Shown here piece by piece: positions 45,390 through 55,382 of a stretch of 64,000 bases of DNA. Each line of letters starts with the position of its first letter. Positions within the stretch are counted from its first letter, which is position 1. The translations under genes were made by a program, and so were the position numbers. The stretch is from an uncultured Clostridium sp. (GTDB lineage Bacteria; Bacillota; Clostridia; Clostridiales; Clostridiaceae): NCBI RefSeq assembly GCF_900769625.1, contig NZ_CAAGHK010000011.1, positions 45,278-109,277 on the forward strand, read 5' to 3'. Below the pieces are notes generated by a model that was given only the letters and a program-made list of their open reading frames with translations, did not search any database and was not told the origin of the DNA.

Positions 45390-46337
45390 TTATTTAACTA
45401 AGGCCACAGCATTCGGTTCTCTTCCAACTGCTGTGGTTTTTATTTTTTTTGTATCTAAGTTGATTATATTTACAGCACCATTTAAATAGTCGCAGACAAA
45501 AATCTTCTCATCCTGCCTGATAATCCCCCTAGGCATTCCGTTCACGTCAATCCTTTCCGCCTCTTTAAGCTCATCTATATTGACAATACTAATAGACTTC
45601 CCACAAAAATTCGAAACATAAAGATACCCATTATCCTCATATAAATCCACTGGTGAAAATCCAACTTTAATCTTATAAATTACTTCTAAGGATTCCAGGG
45701 ATACTATTCCTATATATCCTTCCTTATCATATCCTAGATAACTCATGCATACATATAAGTAATGATTATTATTTGATAAATTTATCTTTATGGGAGTGTT
45801 TTCTACTGTAATTCTTTTTATCTCCTTATACGATTCTATGTCTATTACAGAGATACTATCATCTCCCATATTGCTTATAAAAGCAAGTCTCCTTTTTTCA
45901 CAAAGTGTAATATTATGGGGGAACCTCCCAACAGGTATAACAAAATTAATTTTTTCACCATCTAAATCATATACAATTATTGAATCTGCTTCTCCACATG
46001 TTACAAAAGTATTACCCTCACATTGAGCTATATCGTTTGGATGTGCCCCTATATAAAAATCCTTCTGTTCTTTAATATAATTGTATTTCACGTCTTTCCC
46101 ATAATGATTTTTTTCTTTTTTATTACTGCCATCCTCTTCAAATTGTGATTTATTGATAACAGAAATAGTATTATTATAATTGTTTGCCGTAAGTATGCTG
46201 TTTTTATATAATGTTATTTCATGAGGTCCAATTCGATTTCCGTTGCTAAATAAAATAAAATCCTCTACCTTCAATGACTGTGTATCAATTCTGCTGAGCA
46301 TGTCAGAGCCAGTATTACAAAGAATAATATAACTCAT
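45390..46337 (-). CDS. YncE-like beta-propeller protein
   Basis: 315 residues. At least six repeats of a blade such as DSISVIDIESYKEIKRITVE and GKSISIVNIDELKEAERIDV form a propeller similar to YncE and PQQ-type surface-layer repeats. No signal peptide, so it is likely cytoplasmic. ATG at 46337 sits seven bases after GGAGG; a TTG just upstream is closer. A role in sporulation or metal binding cannot be judged. Confidence 0.8.
   Translation of the reverse strand: MSYIILCNTGSDMLSRIDTQSLKVEDFILFSNGNRIGPHEITLYKNSILTANNYNNTISVINKSQFEEDGSNKKEKNHYGKDVKYNYIKEQKDFYIGAHPNDIAQCEGNTFVTCGEADSIIVYDLDGEKINFVIPVGRFPHNITLCEKRRLAFISNMGDDSISVIDIESYKEIKRITVENTPIKINLSNNNHYLYVCMSYLGYDKEGYIGIVSLESLEVIYKIKVGFSPVDLYEDNGYLYVSNFCGKSISIVNIDELKEAERIDVNGMPRGIIRQDEKIFVCDYLNGAVNIINLDTKKIKTTAVGREPNAVALVK
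45404..45451 (+). terminator. Terminator of DUF4364 gene inside the opposing CDS
   Basis: CCACAGCA and TGCTGTGG flank a 17-base loop, followed by TTTTTATTTTTTTT on the plus strand. It ends the DUF4364 transcript but encodes the last residues of the YncE-like protein on the minus strand. Confidence 0.75.
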
Positions 46338-46514
46338 CAATTTTCCTCCACATACAATAATCCTTTTGTATTAATAATATATTCCTTTTTTTTATTAATG
46401 GTACAACTAATTACTCCTAATCTATTTATCTATTGATAAAATCCTACTATAATATAATACAAACACTATAATATACATATTTACAAACGTATAACAAACA
46501 GGAGGAGTATTATA

Positions 46515-46763
46515 ATGTATTCATACAAGACATCTGGAGTGTGTTCTTCAACTATCAATTTAGAAATCGAAGACAACATCATTAAAAATGTTGAATTTAT
46601 TGGTGGATGTTCTGGAAATCTTCAAGGCATTGGCAGCCTTGTCAAAGGAATGTCTGTTGACGAAGTAATAACTAAATTAAAGGGAATTGACTGCCGAAGC
46701 AGAGGAACTTCTTGTCCTGACCAATTATCAAAAGCATTAATTTCCTGGAAAGAAAATCACTAG
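46515..46763 (+). CDS. TSCPD domain protein (TIGR03905 family)
   Basis: 82 residues, all in one TSCPD domain: TSGVCSSTINLEIEDNII, FIGGCSGNLQGIGSLVKGM and GTSCPDQLSKAL. The conserved cysteines resemble those near ribonucleotide reductase C-termini and may bind metal, but function is unknown. AGGAGGAG ribosome site. Monocistronic. Confidence 0.9.
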   Translation: MYSYKTSGVCSSTINLEIEDNIIKNVEFIGGCSGNLQGIGSLVKGMSVDEVITKLKGIDCRSRGTSCPDQLSKALISWKENH

Positions 46764-46817
46764 AATATAACGCTCTGCTACTGACAGGCCTTATAAAATA
46801 TTTTGTGTAAAAATATA

Positions 46818-46897
46818 AAAGCTGTAAACTCCATATCTTATGAAATACCATCTTATATAATGATAATATTCATAATTTATGCCTCGTTTACAGCTTT
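46818..46897. terminator. Wide-loop inverted repeat between convergent genes
   Basis: A perfect 12-bp stem AAAGCTGTAAAC (46818-46829) with GTTTACAGCTTT (46886-46897) and T runs on the plus strand. The 56-base loop is unusually long. It would end both the TSCPD gene and the folC operon. Confidence 0.6.
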
Positions 46898-47000
46898 ATT
46901 TTTTTATTAGTATCTGCTTAACTCTATATATCATCTTTTTCTGATACACTTTTGAACAAATAAAAAAATTTATATAGCCAATATATTTTAAATTTTCTTT

Positions 47001-48950
47001 TTATTGAATATATTCATTATTTTCATTTGATAAAAGCATAAGCGTATCTCCAATATCATCAAGAACATCTTTATAGCTCATTATTATACTGATTGTTATT
47101 TCTTGATAATCATCACTTATTGATTCTACTTTTCCATAAAAATATTTTCCTTTATCAATCATATTTTTTATTATTCCCTTTATAGATATTGGTAATGTAC
47201 CGATCACTATCCCCTTATCAGTTGTAACAAAAACTTCATTTTCTCCATCAGCTTCATCTTCAGCTATATACACCATATCATCTTCCTGCATCTTATTAAA
47301 TAATTCTGTATGGTTATATCTGCTGCTGTCATTTACCATCACGGATGTCAGATAAATATCCCGCACATGAACCGTAATATCACTATGCTTTTCAACAGGG
47401 ATTGTCTTTTTCATATTTTTATCTTCATCCATTATCAGCGAATTAAGCCCTCTCTTTATACTGCTTACCATTTCAATAACTGCTGACTGCTTTAAATAAT
47501 CAATTTCATCAGGTTCAAACTGTCCTTTAAATCTTTCAAGATTTGTAACCGCCTGAATTCTCGTTTCTACTAATGGTGATCTTAATGCTTTCATATTAAA
47601 ATCTTTATATTCTTCCTCGAAATCTTCATAAGTCATGTACTTAGTCATTATAAAGAAACATATGTGTTCAATATCTTCATACCTCAGTTTATCTATCGTA
47701 AACTCAGCCGGGCCTGAAGTAAGTTCATTTATTTTTAACTTCTTAACAGCCAGATTGTATACGCTTTTCTTAATCCCCTTATTTCCTACTGCAAATGCAT
47801 ATTTATATAGCAGTGCATTTGTATAATCTCTTTTAAACAAAGTTTCGAAATCTTTCTTTCTTATTTTATAGCCTATTTTTTCTGCACAAGTAATAAGTAC
47901 ACTAGGTTCTCTTTCTATATTAGTTATTTCAGCATCTAATGTTGATTCCCATACATCATCAGTGCATATCCTTCTACATGTATCCAGTATATCCCTGTAT
48001 TTGTTATATAGGGTCATCTGCTTATTAATCTGTTTATCCTTATAGTACTCTATCAAATCTGCTTCTAATGAATAGAGGATTGAAATTGTAGCATATAACG
48101 AATAAATACCTCTTGGATACTTCTCAATTTCATTAAGCAGTATTGTACAGACTTTATCTTCATCTTTAATTTCATTTAATCCATAATCTGAAAGCATTAT
48201 ACTGAAAGCTCTTGCTATCTTTTCAACCTTTTCCATTGAAAAATCAGTCTTTTTAAGATAGTCAAGCATATCTACCGAAAGAATATCTACATAAACAAGC
48301 TCTGTAGCAGCAACATCATTATCACATCCCTCTGTTATCATCCAGTCAATTATTTCATAAGTTACAGGCTTTAAATGCATTACTGCAAAGAATCTGCCAT
48401 ATCCCCTTGATTTTTTGGCTATTGCAAAAAAAGTGCTATTAGATAATCCCATGATTTCATATGCATCTAAAACATAACATAAATAATCATTATGAATTGA
48501 ATATACTTTTAACATTTCTTCCAGATCAAATATTTCTACTATTGAACATATTGTGATAGCTGCTTTTATAAGTTCACTGCATCTGCTTTTATGAGTAATC
48601 TCAAAAACAAGCCTGCCTGCTGTCTTTTTCTTTTCTTTATCTTCACATATTCCTTTTACAAGATTCTGCAGACTTTTGTAATAATTAATGACTGGATGTT
48701 CTTTTGCAAATTTCTCAATAGTTTCCATCATTTCTGCATCTTCTGCTGTCTCAAAAAATAATTTGACAAAATCAGACGCCAGTCTGTTTTTTTCATATAG
48801 CCTTAATTTATTAGTTTTATATGATAAAATATTGAATTCACTTAAACCGCATTTTCCAAAGTCCTGATAGCTATAAAGTTCACCACTGTTATTCTCATAA
48901 AACTCTTTAAGTTCATCAAAAATACTTCTATGTTCTAATTCTTTAACCAT
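47001..48950 (-). CDS. Large unknown protein with HIRAN-like C-terminal domain
   Basis: 649 residues, soluble, mostly helical, rich in short Tyr/Leu/Glu segments; no signal peptide. The last ~110 residues, including VRDIYLTSVMV, VYIAEDEADGENEVFVTTDK and IGTLPISIKGIIKNMIDKGK, look like a HIRAN-type beta-barrel (which binds DNA ends or acts as a recognition module). The rest resembles no family I know. Its start at 48950 has GAGGG five bases before; an ATG seven codons earlier is also possible. It follows folC by 45 bases, so the two are co-transcribed. Confidence 0.8.
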   Translation of the reverse strand: MVKELEHRSIFDELKEFYENNSGELYSYQDFGKCGLSEFNILSYKTNKLRLYEKNRLASDFVKLFFETAEDAEMMETIEKFAKEHPVINYYKSLQNLVKGICEDKEKKKTAGRLVFEITHKSRCSELIKAAITICSIVEIFDLEEMLKVYSIHNDYLCYVLDAYEIMGLSNSTFFAIAKKSRGYGRFFAVMHLKPVTYEIIDWMITEGCDNDVAATELVYVDILSVDMLDYLKKTDFSMEKVEKIARAFSIMLSDYGLNEIKDEDKVCTILLNEIEKYPRGIYSLYATISILYSLEADLIEYYKDKQINKQMTLYNKYRDILDTCRRICTDDVWESTLDAEITNIEREPSVLITCAEKIGYKIRKKDFETLFKRDYTNALLYKYAFAVGNKGIKKSVYNLAVKKLKINELTSGPAEFTIDKLRYEDIEHICFFIMTKYMTYEDFEEEYKDFNMKALRSPLVETRIQAVTNLERFKGQFEPDEIDYLKQSAVIEMVSSIKRGLNSLIMDEDKNMKKTIPVEKHSDITVHVRDIYLTSVMVNDSSRYNHTELFNKMQEDDMVYIAEDEADGENEVFVTTDKGIVIGTLPISIKGIIKNMIDKGKYFYGKVESISDDYQEITISIIMSYKDVLDDIGDTLMLLSNENNEYIQ

Positions 48951-48995
48951 ACAACCCTCACAACCTCCCATCTCCTACAACTATATATTAACATA

Positions 48996-50303
48996 TTATT
49001 TTATAACTTTAGTAATTATTTTCCTCATATCTCCAACCATATATAATGAACCACTGACAAGTATAATATCATCATCCCCTGCTTCCTTTAGTGCTTCTCT
49101 TATAGCACATTCATAATCCTCAAACGCCTCAACATTTTCATTTATCTTCTTTATTTCCTTCTTTAAGTCTTCACTAAGTTCTGCTCTATCATTATGTGGT
49201 GTCAGTGCATATATTTTTTCAGCCATTGGTACAATTTCCTCAATCATTGCACCAACCTGTTTATCGGCCAGTATTCCCAAAAGAAGATACATCTTATCAT
49301 ATTTAAAATATCTTTTTATGTTATTAGTAAGTGCCTTGATTCCATCAATATTATGTGCCCCATCGATAACAATCAGCGGCTTTTTATTCAATGTTTCAAG
49401 TCTGCCAATCCACTTTACATCTTTCAATGATTCCTCCAAAACTTTCTTATTGCATTCAATTCCTTCTTCTCGGCATAAAACTTCCACTGCCTTGACTGCT
49501 ACACATAAATTTAATATCTGATGTGAGCCAAGAAGGGGCAGATCAATATTATACGTTCCATTAATCCCTTGAGCTTCAACATTCTGTGTATTGTTATCAT
49601 AATCTATACTGATAAGTTTTCCATCTTGACTGCTTACAGAATATACTCTGCTCTTTTTATTTTCAGCTGTTCTTAAAATTATATCTTCTGCTTCTTTCTT
49701 CTGCGGATATAAAACAACCGGAACACCTTCCTTGATAATTCCTGCTTTTTCTCCTGCTATCTCACTGAGAGTACTACCCAAAAGATTTGTATGATCTAAA
49801 CTTATTGACGCTATCACACTTACTTTTGGCACTATTACATTTGTAGAATCTAGTCTTCCTCCAAGACCTACCTCTATAACTGCATAATCTACATTTTCAC
49901 TGCAGAAATATAAAAACATCAATGCTGTTATGATTTCAAATTCAGTAGGATGTTCATACCCTTCTTCAATTACTCTTCTGACTGCACATTTAACTTTTTC
50001 TAGATTTTCAACCAGCTTATCCTTGGGAATATTTATACCATTAATCTGAATTCTCTCTTCAAATTCTTCAAGATAAGGTGATGTATACATTCCTACCTTA
50101 TATCCCATTCCACTAAGTATTCTGCTTACCATTGCTGTGGTAGAACCTTTTCCATTTGTTCCTGCTATATGTACTAATTTTAATTTATTTTGTGGATTTC
50201 CTAGTAACTCTAATAATCTATATGTTCTGTCTAATCCATAATTAGAACCGAACATTGCGATACTGCTTATATACTTCATTGCTTCTTCATACGTCATTTT
50301 CAT
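48996..50303 (-). CDS. folC: Folylpolyglutamate synthase / dihydrofolate synthase
   Basis: 435 residues, the family norm. P-loop GTNGKGSTTAMVSRIL near 47-62, FEIITALMF, IEVGLGGRLDSTNV, and the Mur-ligase C-terminal domain GRLETLNKKPLIVIDGAHNI. It adds glutamate to dihydropteroate and extends polyglutamate chains of folates. Upstream of the HIRAN-like gene in one unit. ATG behind AGGG. Confidence 0.95.
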   Translation of the reverse strand: MKMTYEEAMKYISSIAMFGSNYGLDRTYRLLELLGNPQNKLKLVHIAGTNGKGSTTAMVSRILSGMGYKVGMYTSPYLEEFEERIQINGINIPKDKLVENLEKVKCAVRRVIEEGYEHPTEFEIITALMFLYFCSENVDYAVIEVGLGGRLDSTNVIVPKVSVIASISLDHTNLLGSTLSEIAGEKAGIIKEGVPVVLYPQKKEAEDIILRTAENKKSRVYSVSSQDGKLISIDYDNNTQNVEAQGINGTYNIDLPLLGSHQILNLCVAVKAVEVLCREEGIECNKKVLEESLKDVKWIGRLETLNKKPLIVIDGAHNIDGIKALTNNIKRYFKYDKMYLLLGILADKQVGAMIEEIVPMAEKIYALTPHNDRAELSEDLKKEIKKINENVEAFEDYECAIREALKEAGDDDIILVSGSLYMVGDMRKIITKVIK

Positions 50304-50423
50304 TTGATTTACCCTCTTTTTCTTTTATTTTCCTAAATAAATTCTATATTAATTGTAAAAATACTTCAATAAAAGATTGTTTCTAAACTAATCAATAACT
50401 ATTTTTTCAAAAAATTATCTTAA
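50304..50423. other. Short AT-rich spacer upstream of folC
   Basis: AT-rich, should contain the folC promoter; no other element seen. The next bases form the terC terminator. Confidence 0.4.
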
Positions 50424-50469
50424 AAATAAAAGTATTACTTGTTTATAATTTATCGTAATACTTTTATTT
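50424..50469 (-). terminator. Terminator of terC
   Basis: A perfect 15-bp stem AAATAAAAGTATTAC and complement, 16-base loop, 171 bases past the terC stop. A- and T-rich flanks allow both directions. Confidence 0.7.
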
Positions 50470-50639
50470 ATATATCTTTCAATTGATATTTGAGAACTTA
50501 CAATTAATGATAAAATCTTTACATATTTATTTTATTTAATAAAGAGTTATTATTAGTACCTGCATAGCCAATTAAAAATTTAATTTGATGATAATGTTAA
50601 AACAAATATTTAATAGTTAAACTATTGATATAGCTCTAC

Positions 50640-51497
50640 TTATTTACGATGAGTAGCTCTAATATTTTTTTCTTTCTTTGACCCATCAAAAATAAGAGAA
50701 ACAAGTATACTTAGGAGCATAATTATCATTATTATAAGAACAGAATTAGTTACAGAAATCTCAATTTTAAAAAGCAATACTGCTAATTTCCACCCTGTAA
50801 ACATAAGAATAAAACCAACTCCATATTTCATATATCTGAACTTTTCATTCATCTTTTCTAATATATAATACATACTTCTAAGTCCAAGTATTGCAAATAT
50901 GTTTGATGTATAGACGATAAAAGTATCCGTTGTAATTGAAAAAATAGCTGGTATTGAATCAACTGCAAATAATAAATCCGAACTTTCAATTACTACAAGG
51001 ACTGCTAAAAGTGGTGTCGCATATATCTTCCTGTTTTTCTTAACAAAAAATTTATCACCCTCAAATGAATTTGTAACTGGAATAACCTTTTTCAGCATTT
51101 TCACTGCAAAATTATCATGAAAATCAATGTTATCATCATTATGATCAAACAGCATCTTTATCCCGCTATATATAAGTACAATCCCGAATATTGATAATAA
51201 TGAATGAAATCTGCTTATTATACTTACACCTAAAAGTATAAATATAAGCCTCAATACCATCGCTCCCAAGACACCATATAAAAGAACCCTTTCCTGGTAA
51301 TCTTCCTTAACATGAAAATTCGTAAAAATCATCAGAAATAAAAATAGATTATCGAGACTGAGAGACATTTCAACTATGTACCCGCCAAAATATTCTACTG
51401 CACATGTTTCTCCGCGGCTAAAATATATATAAATATTAAATAATATTGATAATCCAATCCAGAACATAAGATTAATAAAATGATTTTTAGTTCTCAA
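50640..51497 (-). CDS. TerC/Alx family membrane protein
   Basis: 285 residues, about eight spans. Acidic intramembrane motifs SLSLDNLFLFLM (near 44-55) and ESSDLLFAVDSIPA (near 167-180) are the TerC signature and probably bind metal. Relatives export Mn2+ during or after protein secretion. TTG start, GGAGG ten bases upstream. No yybP-ykoY-type Mn riboswitch was seen upstream. Confidence 0.9.
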   Translation of the reverse strand: MRTKNHFINLMFWIGLSILFNIYIYFSRGETCAVEYFGGYIVEMSLSLDNLFLFLMIFTNFHVKEDYQERVLLYGVLGAMVLRLIFILLGVSIISRFHSLLSIFGIVLIYSGIKMLFDHNDDNIDFHDNFAVKMLKKVIPVTNSFEGDKFFVKKNRKIYATPLLAVLVVIESSDLLFAVDSIPAIFSITTDTFIVYTSNIFAILGLRSMYYILEKMNEKFRYMKYGVGFILMFTGWKLAVLLFKIEISVTNSVLIIMIIMLLSILVSLIFDGSKKEKNIRATHRK

Positions 51498-51652
51498 TTT
51501 TCAGATACCTCCAGAATTAATTGACATATTATATATATATTAATATTTATTCTGTAATATCCGTTATCATATGAATTTTTTATATTTTTACGCTATTTTT
51601 ACCAATTATTTCCACACAATTTTATTATTGATTACTTCATCCTAAAACTTAT

Positions 51653-51770
51653 AAAAAAGTGGCTGCGCCACGCCCCACTTTGTGAATAACACTTTAGCCT
51701 TTTCATGCCTCTTAATCCATTCGTATAACTAGGTTTCAGTTTTAAAAATTTTTATACTTTCCTATACCTA
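51653..51770 (-). ncRNA. Candidate structured transcript or repeat remnant, GC-richer than surroundings
   Basis: Read on the minus strand, this ~120-base stretch between valS and terC ends in GTGGC-GCA-GCCAC and six Ts (51653-51671), an ideal terminator. It lies past valS's own terminator. Its sequence (GAATGGATTAAGAGGCATG, then GTTATTCACAAAG) is less AT-rich than neighbours, and no open frame longer than 28 codons spans it. It may be an interspersed element or small RNA; only one copy is in this window. Confidence 0.35.
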
Positions 51771-51804
51771 AAAAATCCCGATACCAGTTTAGTACCAGTA
51801 TCGG
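51771..51804 (-). terminator. Terminator of valS
   Basis: CCGATAC and GTATCGG arms extended by four more pairs (two of them G-T), five-base loop, then six Ts on the minus strand, 20 bases after the valS stop. Confidence 0.85.
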
Positions 51805-51824
51805 AATTTTAATAATTTATATTC

Positions 51825-54467
51825 TTAGTTTAATGCTTCGATTCTTACTTTTACAGCTTCAAGCATTTCAACGTATTTAACTCTCTTTTCTTTTTCTGCA
51901 TTAACTACAGCTTCTGGTGCTTTAGCTACGAAACCTTGATTTCCTAACTTCTTATCGATTCTTTCGATTTCACCTTCTAATTTCTTAACTTCTTTGTTTA
52001 ATCTATCAAGTTCTTTATCCTTATCTACAAGGTCAAGTAATGGCATAAATAATTCTCCACCCTTAACTACTAGAGATACAGCATTAGCTGGAACTGTAGA
52101 TTTGTCTTTGATGAATTCAACTTCTAATGCAGAAGCTAATTTTTCAATGTATGATACACCATTTGTAAATGCTTCCTCAGCATCTGCTCCAATGTAAGCT
52201 ATAACCTTAGCTTTTCTTGAAGGTGGTACGTTCATTTCAGCTCTTACATTTCTTAATCCTTTGATTGCTTCAATAACGTATGCCATGTTTTCTTCTGCTT
52301 CTTTGTTGACTAAAGCTTCATTAAATTCTGGCCATGCTGCATTTACTATTGTTTCTTCACCAGTTAAAACAGTGTATATTTCTTCTGTGATGAATGGCAT
52401 TGCTGGATGTAATAATTTTAATCCTGTTACTAAAACAGTGTTTAATACGTTGTATACTACTCCCTTAGCTTTTTCATCTTCACCATAGAATACTGGTTTG
52501 ATAAGTTCGATATACCAGTCACAGAATTCTGTCCACATAAAGTCATAAACTTTAGACATTGCAATTCCAAGTTCATATTTTTCCATGTTTTCAGTAACTT
52601 CTTTAACTAATGTGTTCATTTGAGATAATATCTACTTATCAGCTAATGAATAATCTGTGCAGTCTTTATACTTGTTCATGATTTCCTTATCAAGGTTCAT
52701 CATAACAAATCTTGAAGCATTCCAAATCTTGTTAGCGAAGTTTCTTGAAGCTTCAACTCTTTCTGGATAGTATCTCATATCATTTCCTGGAGCATTACCA
52801 GTTGCAATCATAAATCTTAATGCATCAGCACCATATTGATCGATAACTTCAAGCGGATCAACACCATTTCCTAATGACTTACTCATCTTTCTACCTTGAG
52901 AGTCTCTGATAAGTCCATGGATTAATACAGTATGGAATGGAGATTCTCCCATGCAGTGTAATCCTGAGAATATCATTCTTGCAACCCAGAAGAAGATTAT
53001 ATCATGCCCAGTAACTAATACGCTGTTTGGATAGAAGTAATCTAAATCTTCTGTCTTGTTTGGCCATCCTAATGTTGAGAAAGGCCATAATGCTGATGAG
53101 AACCAAGTATCAAGAACATCTTTGTCTTGTTCAATATTTGTGCTTCCACACTTATAACATTTGCATGGTTCATTTTCTAATACCATCATTTCACCACAGT
53201 CTTGACAGTAGTAAACTGGTATTCTGTGTCCCCACCATAATTGTCTTGAAATACACCAGTCTTGGATATTTTCCATCCAGTTGAAATATGTTTTATCAAA
53301 TCTTTCTGGAACAAATTTTGTTTCACCATTTTTAACAACTTCGATAGCTGGTTTAGCTAACTCATCCATCTTAACATACCATTGTTTAGATATTATTGGT
53401 TCTACTGTAGTACCGCATCTATCATGAGTACCAACATTATGAACGTGGTCTTTAACTTTAACTAAAAGACCTGCTTCTTCTAAGTCCTTAACTATAGCTT
53501 TTCTAGCTTCATATCTGTCAAGTCCCTTATATTTTCCGCCCTTTTCATTGATGATTCCTTTATCATCCATAACTCTGATTATTTCAAGGTTGTGTCTCTT
53601 ACCTACTTCAAAGTCATTAGGGTCATGTGCTGGAGTCATCTTAACTGCACCAGTACCAAATTCTAAATCAACATAGTCATCACCAACTATAGGGATTTCT
53701 CTGTTTACAAGTGGTAATATTACAGTTTTTCCTATTAAGTGTTTGTATCTTTCATCATTAGGGTTAACAGCTACACCACTATCTCCAAGTAATGTTTCAG
53801 GTCTTGTTGTAGCAATTTCAAGGTATCCTGATCCATCAGATAATGGATAGTTGATATGCCAGAAGTGACCTGCTTGTTCTTCGTATTCTATTTCTGCATC
53901 AGATAAAGCTGTCTGGCAATGTGTACACCAGTTAGTGATTCTGTTTCCTTGGTATATTAAACCTTCATTATATAACTTAACAAATACATGCTTTACAGCT
54001 GCACTTAAATTTTCATCCATTGTAAATGCTTCTCTTGTAAAATCAGCAGAAACTCCAAGTTTCTTAACCTGATTTCTTATTGTAGCTCTGTACTTGTCAC
54101 TCCATTCCCATACTTTTTCTAGAAATGCCTCTCTGCCCATTTCTTTTTTATCATAGCCTTGTTCAGCAAGCATGTTTGCAACTTTAACTTCTGTTGCAAT
54201 CGATGCATGGTCTTCACCTGGTAGCCATAATGTACAGTAACCCTGCATTCTCTTAAATCTTATAAGCATATCCTGAAGTGTATCATCAAATGCATGGCCT
54301 AAGTGAAGCTGACCTGTTATATTTGGTGGTGGCATTACTATTGTAAATGGCTTTTTGCTCTTATCCACCTTAGGTGTAAAATATTTTTTTTCTTCCCATC
54401 TTTTATAAATTCTGTCTTCGAATTCTTTTGGATCATATGTAGTTGATATGTTTTTCATTTCTGACAT
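51825..54467 (-). pseudogene. valS: Valyl-tRNA synthetase interrupted by an in-frame TAG
   Basis: The frame would encode 880 residues, full length for ValRS. Codons 1-611 include the class I HLGH (near 46) and KMSKS (near 525) motifs and the editing domain (TTRPETLLGDSGVAV). Codon 612, at 52632-52634, is TAG in the sequence SLADK-TAG-ILSQMNTLVKE, where the family has Trp (DKWILS); a single G-to-A change explains it. Codons 613-880, in the same frame with no shift, give the anticodon-binding helical domain and the C-terminal coiled coil (LDRLNKEVKKLEGEIERIDK). The ATG at 52619 has no ribosome site, so separate translation of the second part is unlikely. valS is normally essential, so error, suppression or a second copy must be considered. 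Confidence 0.9.
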
Positions 54468-54487
54468 TCTCTTTCCTCCAAACTTAT

Positions 54488-54528
54488 TTCAGTTGAAAGT
54501 TGATAATTGTAAATTGATAATTATTCAT
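54488..54528. repeat. AT-repeat module, inverted copy
   Basis: GTTGAAAGTTGATAATTGTA then AATTGATAATTATTC, the complement of the TCAATTATCAACTTTCAAC unit seen at 13.75 and 54.82 kb. It sits directly upstream of valS. Confidence 0.5.
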
Positions 54529-54607
54529 GACATTTCTACGAAATACATTTGATTATTTTCCCATTATCAATCAACTATTATTACTGTAAACTGAACTTAT
54601 TCTATAT

Positions 54608-54655
54608 TAAAATTCTTAAAGAATTTTATTTACTATACTGATAATTAAATTTCAA
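54608..54655. repeat. Palindrome plus AT module
   Basis: TAAAATTCTT-A-AAGAATTTTA (54608-54628), followed by TACTATACTGATAATTAAAT. A weaker member of the two-part family. Confidence 0.4.
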
Positions 54656-54790
54656 AAATTCTGATATCTGCATTTTAAACCTAATAGTTAACTTATGTCG
54701 CATAACTCCAGGACAATTTACCATTTAAAAACATATAATTAATAAACTAAATAGAAAAACATAGTTTTCCTCAATCATATTATTATCACA

Positions 54791-54880
54791 AATCTCTCAA
54801 AGAGATTCCATCCTTAACCTTCAACTATCAATTTTCAATTCTCAACTTAAACTGATAATTGTAAATTGTTAACTTTCAGA
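54791..54880. repeat. Palindrome plus CATCCTTAACCTTCAACTATCAA module
   Basis: AATCTCT and AGAGATT with a three-base loop (54791-54807), then CCATCCTTAACC, TTCAACTATCAATTTTCAAT and further degenerate units up to the T-box terminator. It is the longest copy, and the join matches the 17.51-kb copy closely. Confidence 0.55.
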
Positions 54881-54881
54881 T

Positions 54882-55130
54882 AAAAAAAGAGCTCCATCCT
54901 ATAAAAGGACGAAGACTCGCGTTACCACCTTTATTTCCACGTAAACACATTTTTATATGTTCTAATGGACTCTTAATTCAAATAACGGTTTAGATAACCG
55001 TCTTCAGCTACTGAAATTTCACCAAAGAAGCTCAAAAGCTACCTTCAAAATTTTCCACATAAGGGTTTTCAGCAATTCCCTCTCTCTTATGATGCTTCTA
55101 ATTTTTACTCCTCTTTATCACAGCTTATAT
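54882..55130 (-). promoter_or_regulatory. Valine T-box leader of valS
   Basis: On the minus strand the T-box core AGGTGGTAACGCG (complement of 54918-54930) precedes a terminator stem TTCGTCC/GGATGGA extended by GAG/CTC and a T run (54882-54919). In stem I, the stretch TTTTGAAGGTAGC presents GTA (55040-55042), a Val codon. So uncharged tRNA-Val should allow read-through into valS. The control element is intact even though the gene carries a stop codon. The 5' end is approximate. Confidence 0.9.
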
Positions 55131-55382
55131 AATTATTTGTTTTTCATTACTTTATGATATATTAATGTTTTTATTTTGTCAATAATCTATATATTTTCTT
55201 ACAATATATCGTATAATAATACTATTATTCATTCTATTGAATTGAATGATAAAAAATTAGACATATCATTCTGTTTTGGATTATGGAAATGATGATTATT
55301 TCTCTCGCCAGTCATAAAAATCAGCACTAACCATATCTTAAAGTTTGATTGATATGAATTAACCTGTAAAGGATCTGATTAT
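55131..55382. other. Divergent promoter region, no gene seen
   Basis: AT-rich DNA between the T-box leader and the plus-strand DUF503 gene. The valS and DUF503 promoters should be here; I cannot assign them with confidence. Confidence 0.4.

Noticed and set aside
51498..51650. yybP-ykoY (Mn2+) riboswitch before terC
   Set aside because: The region is AT-rich and short, and lacks the conserved L1/L3 loop sequences.
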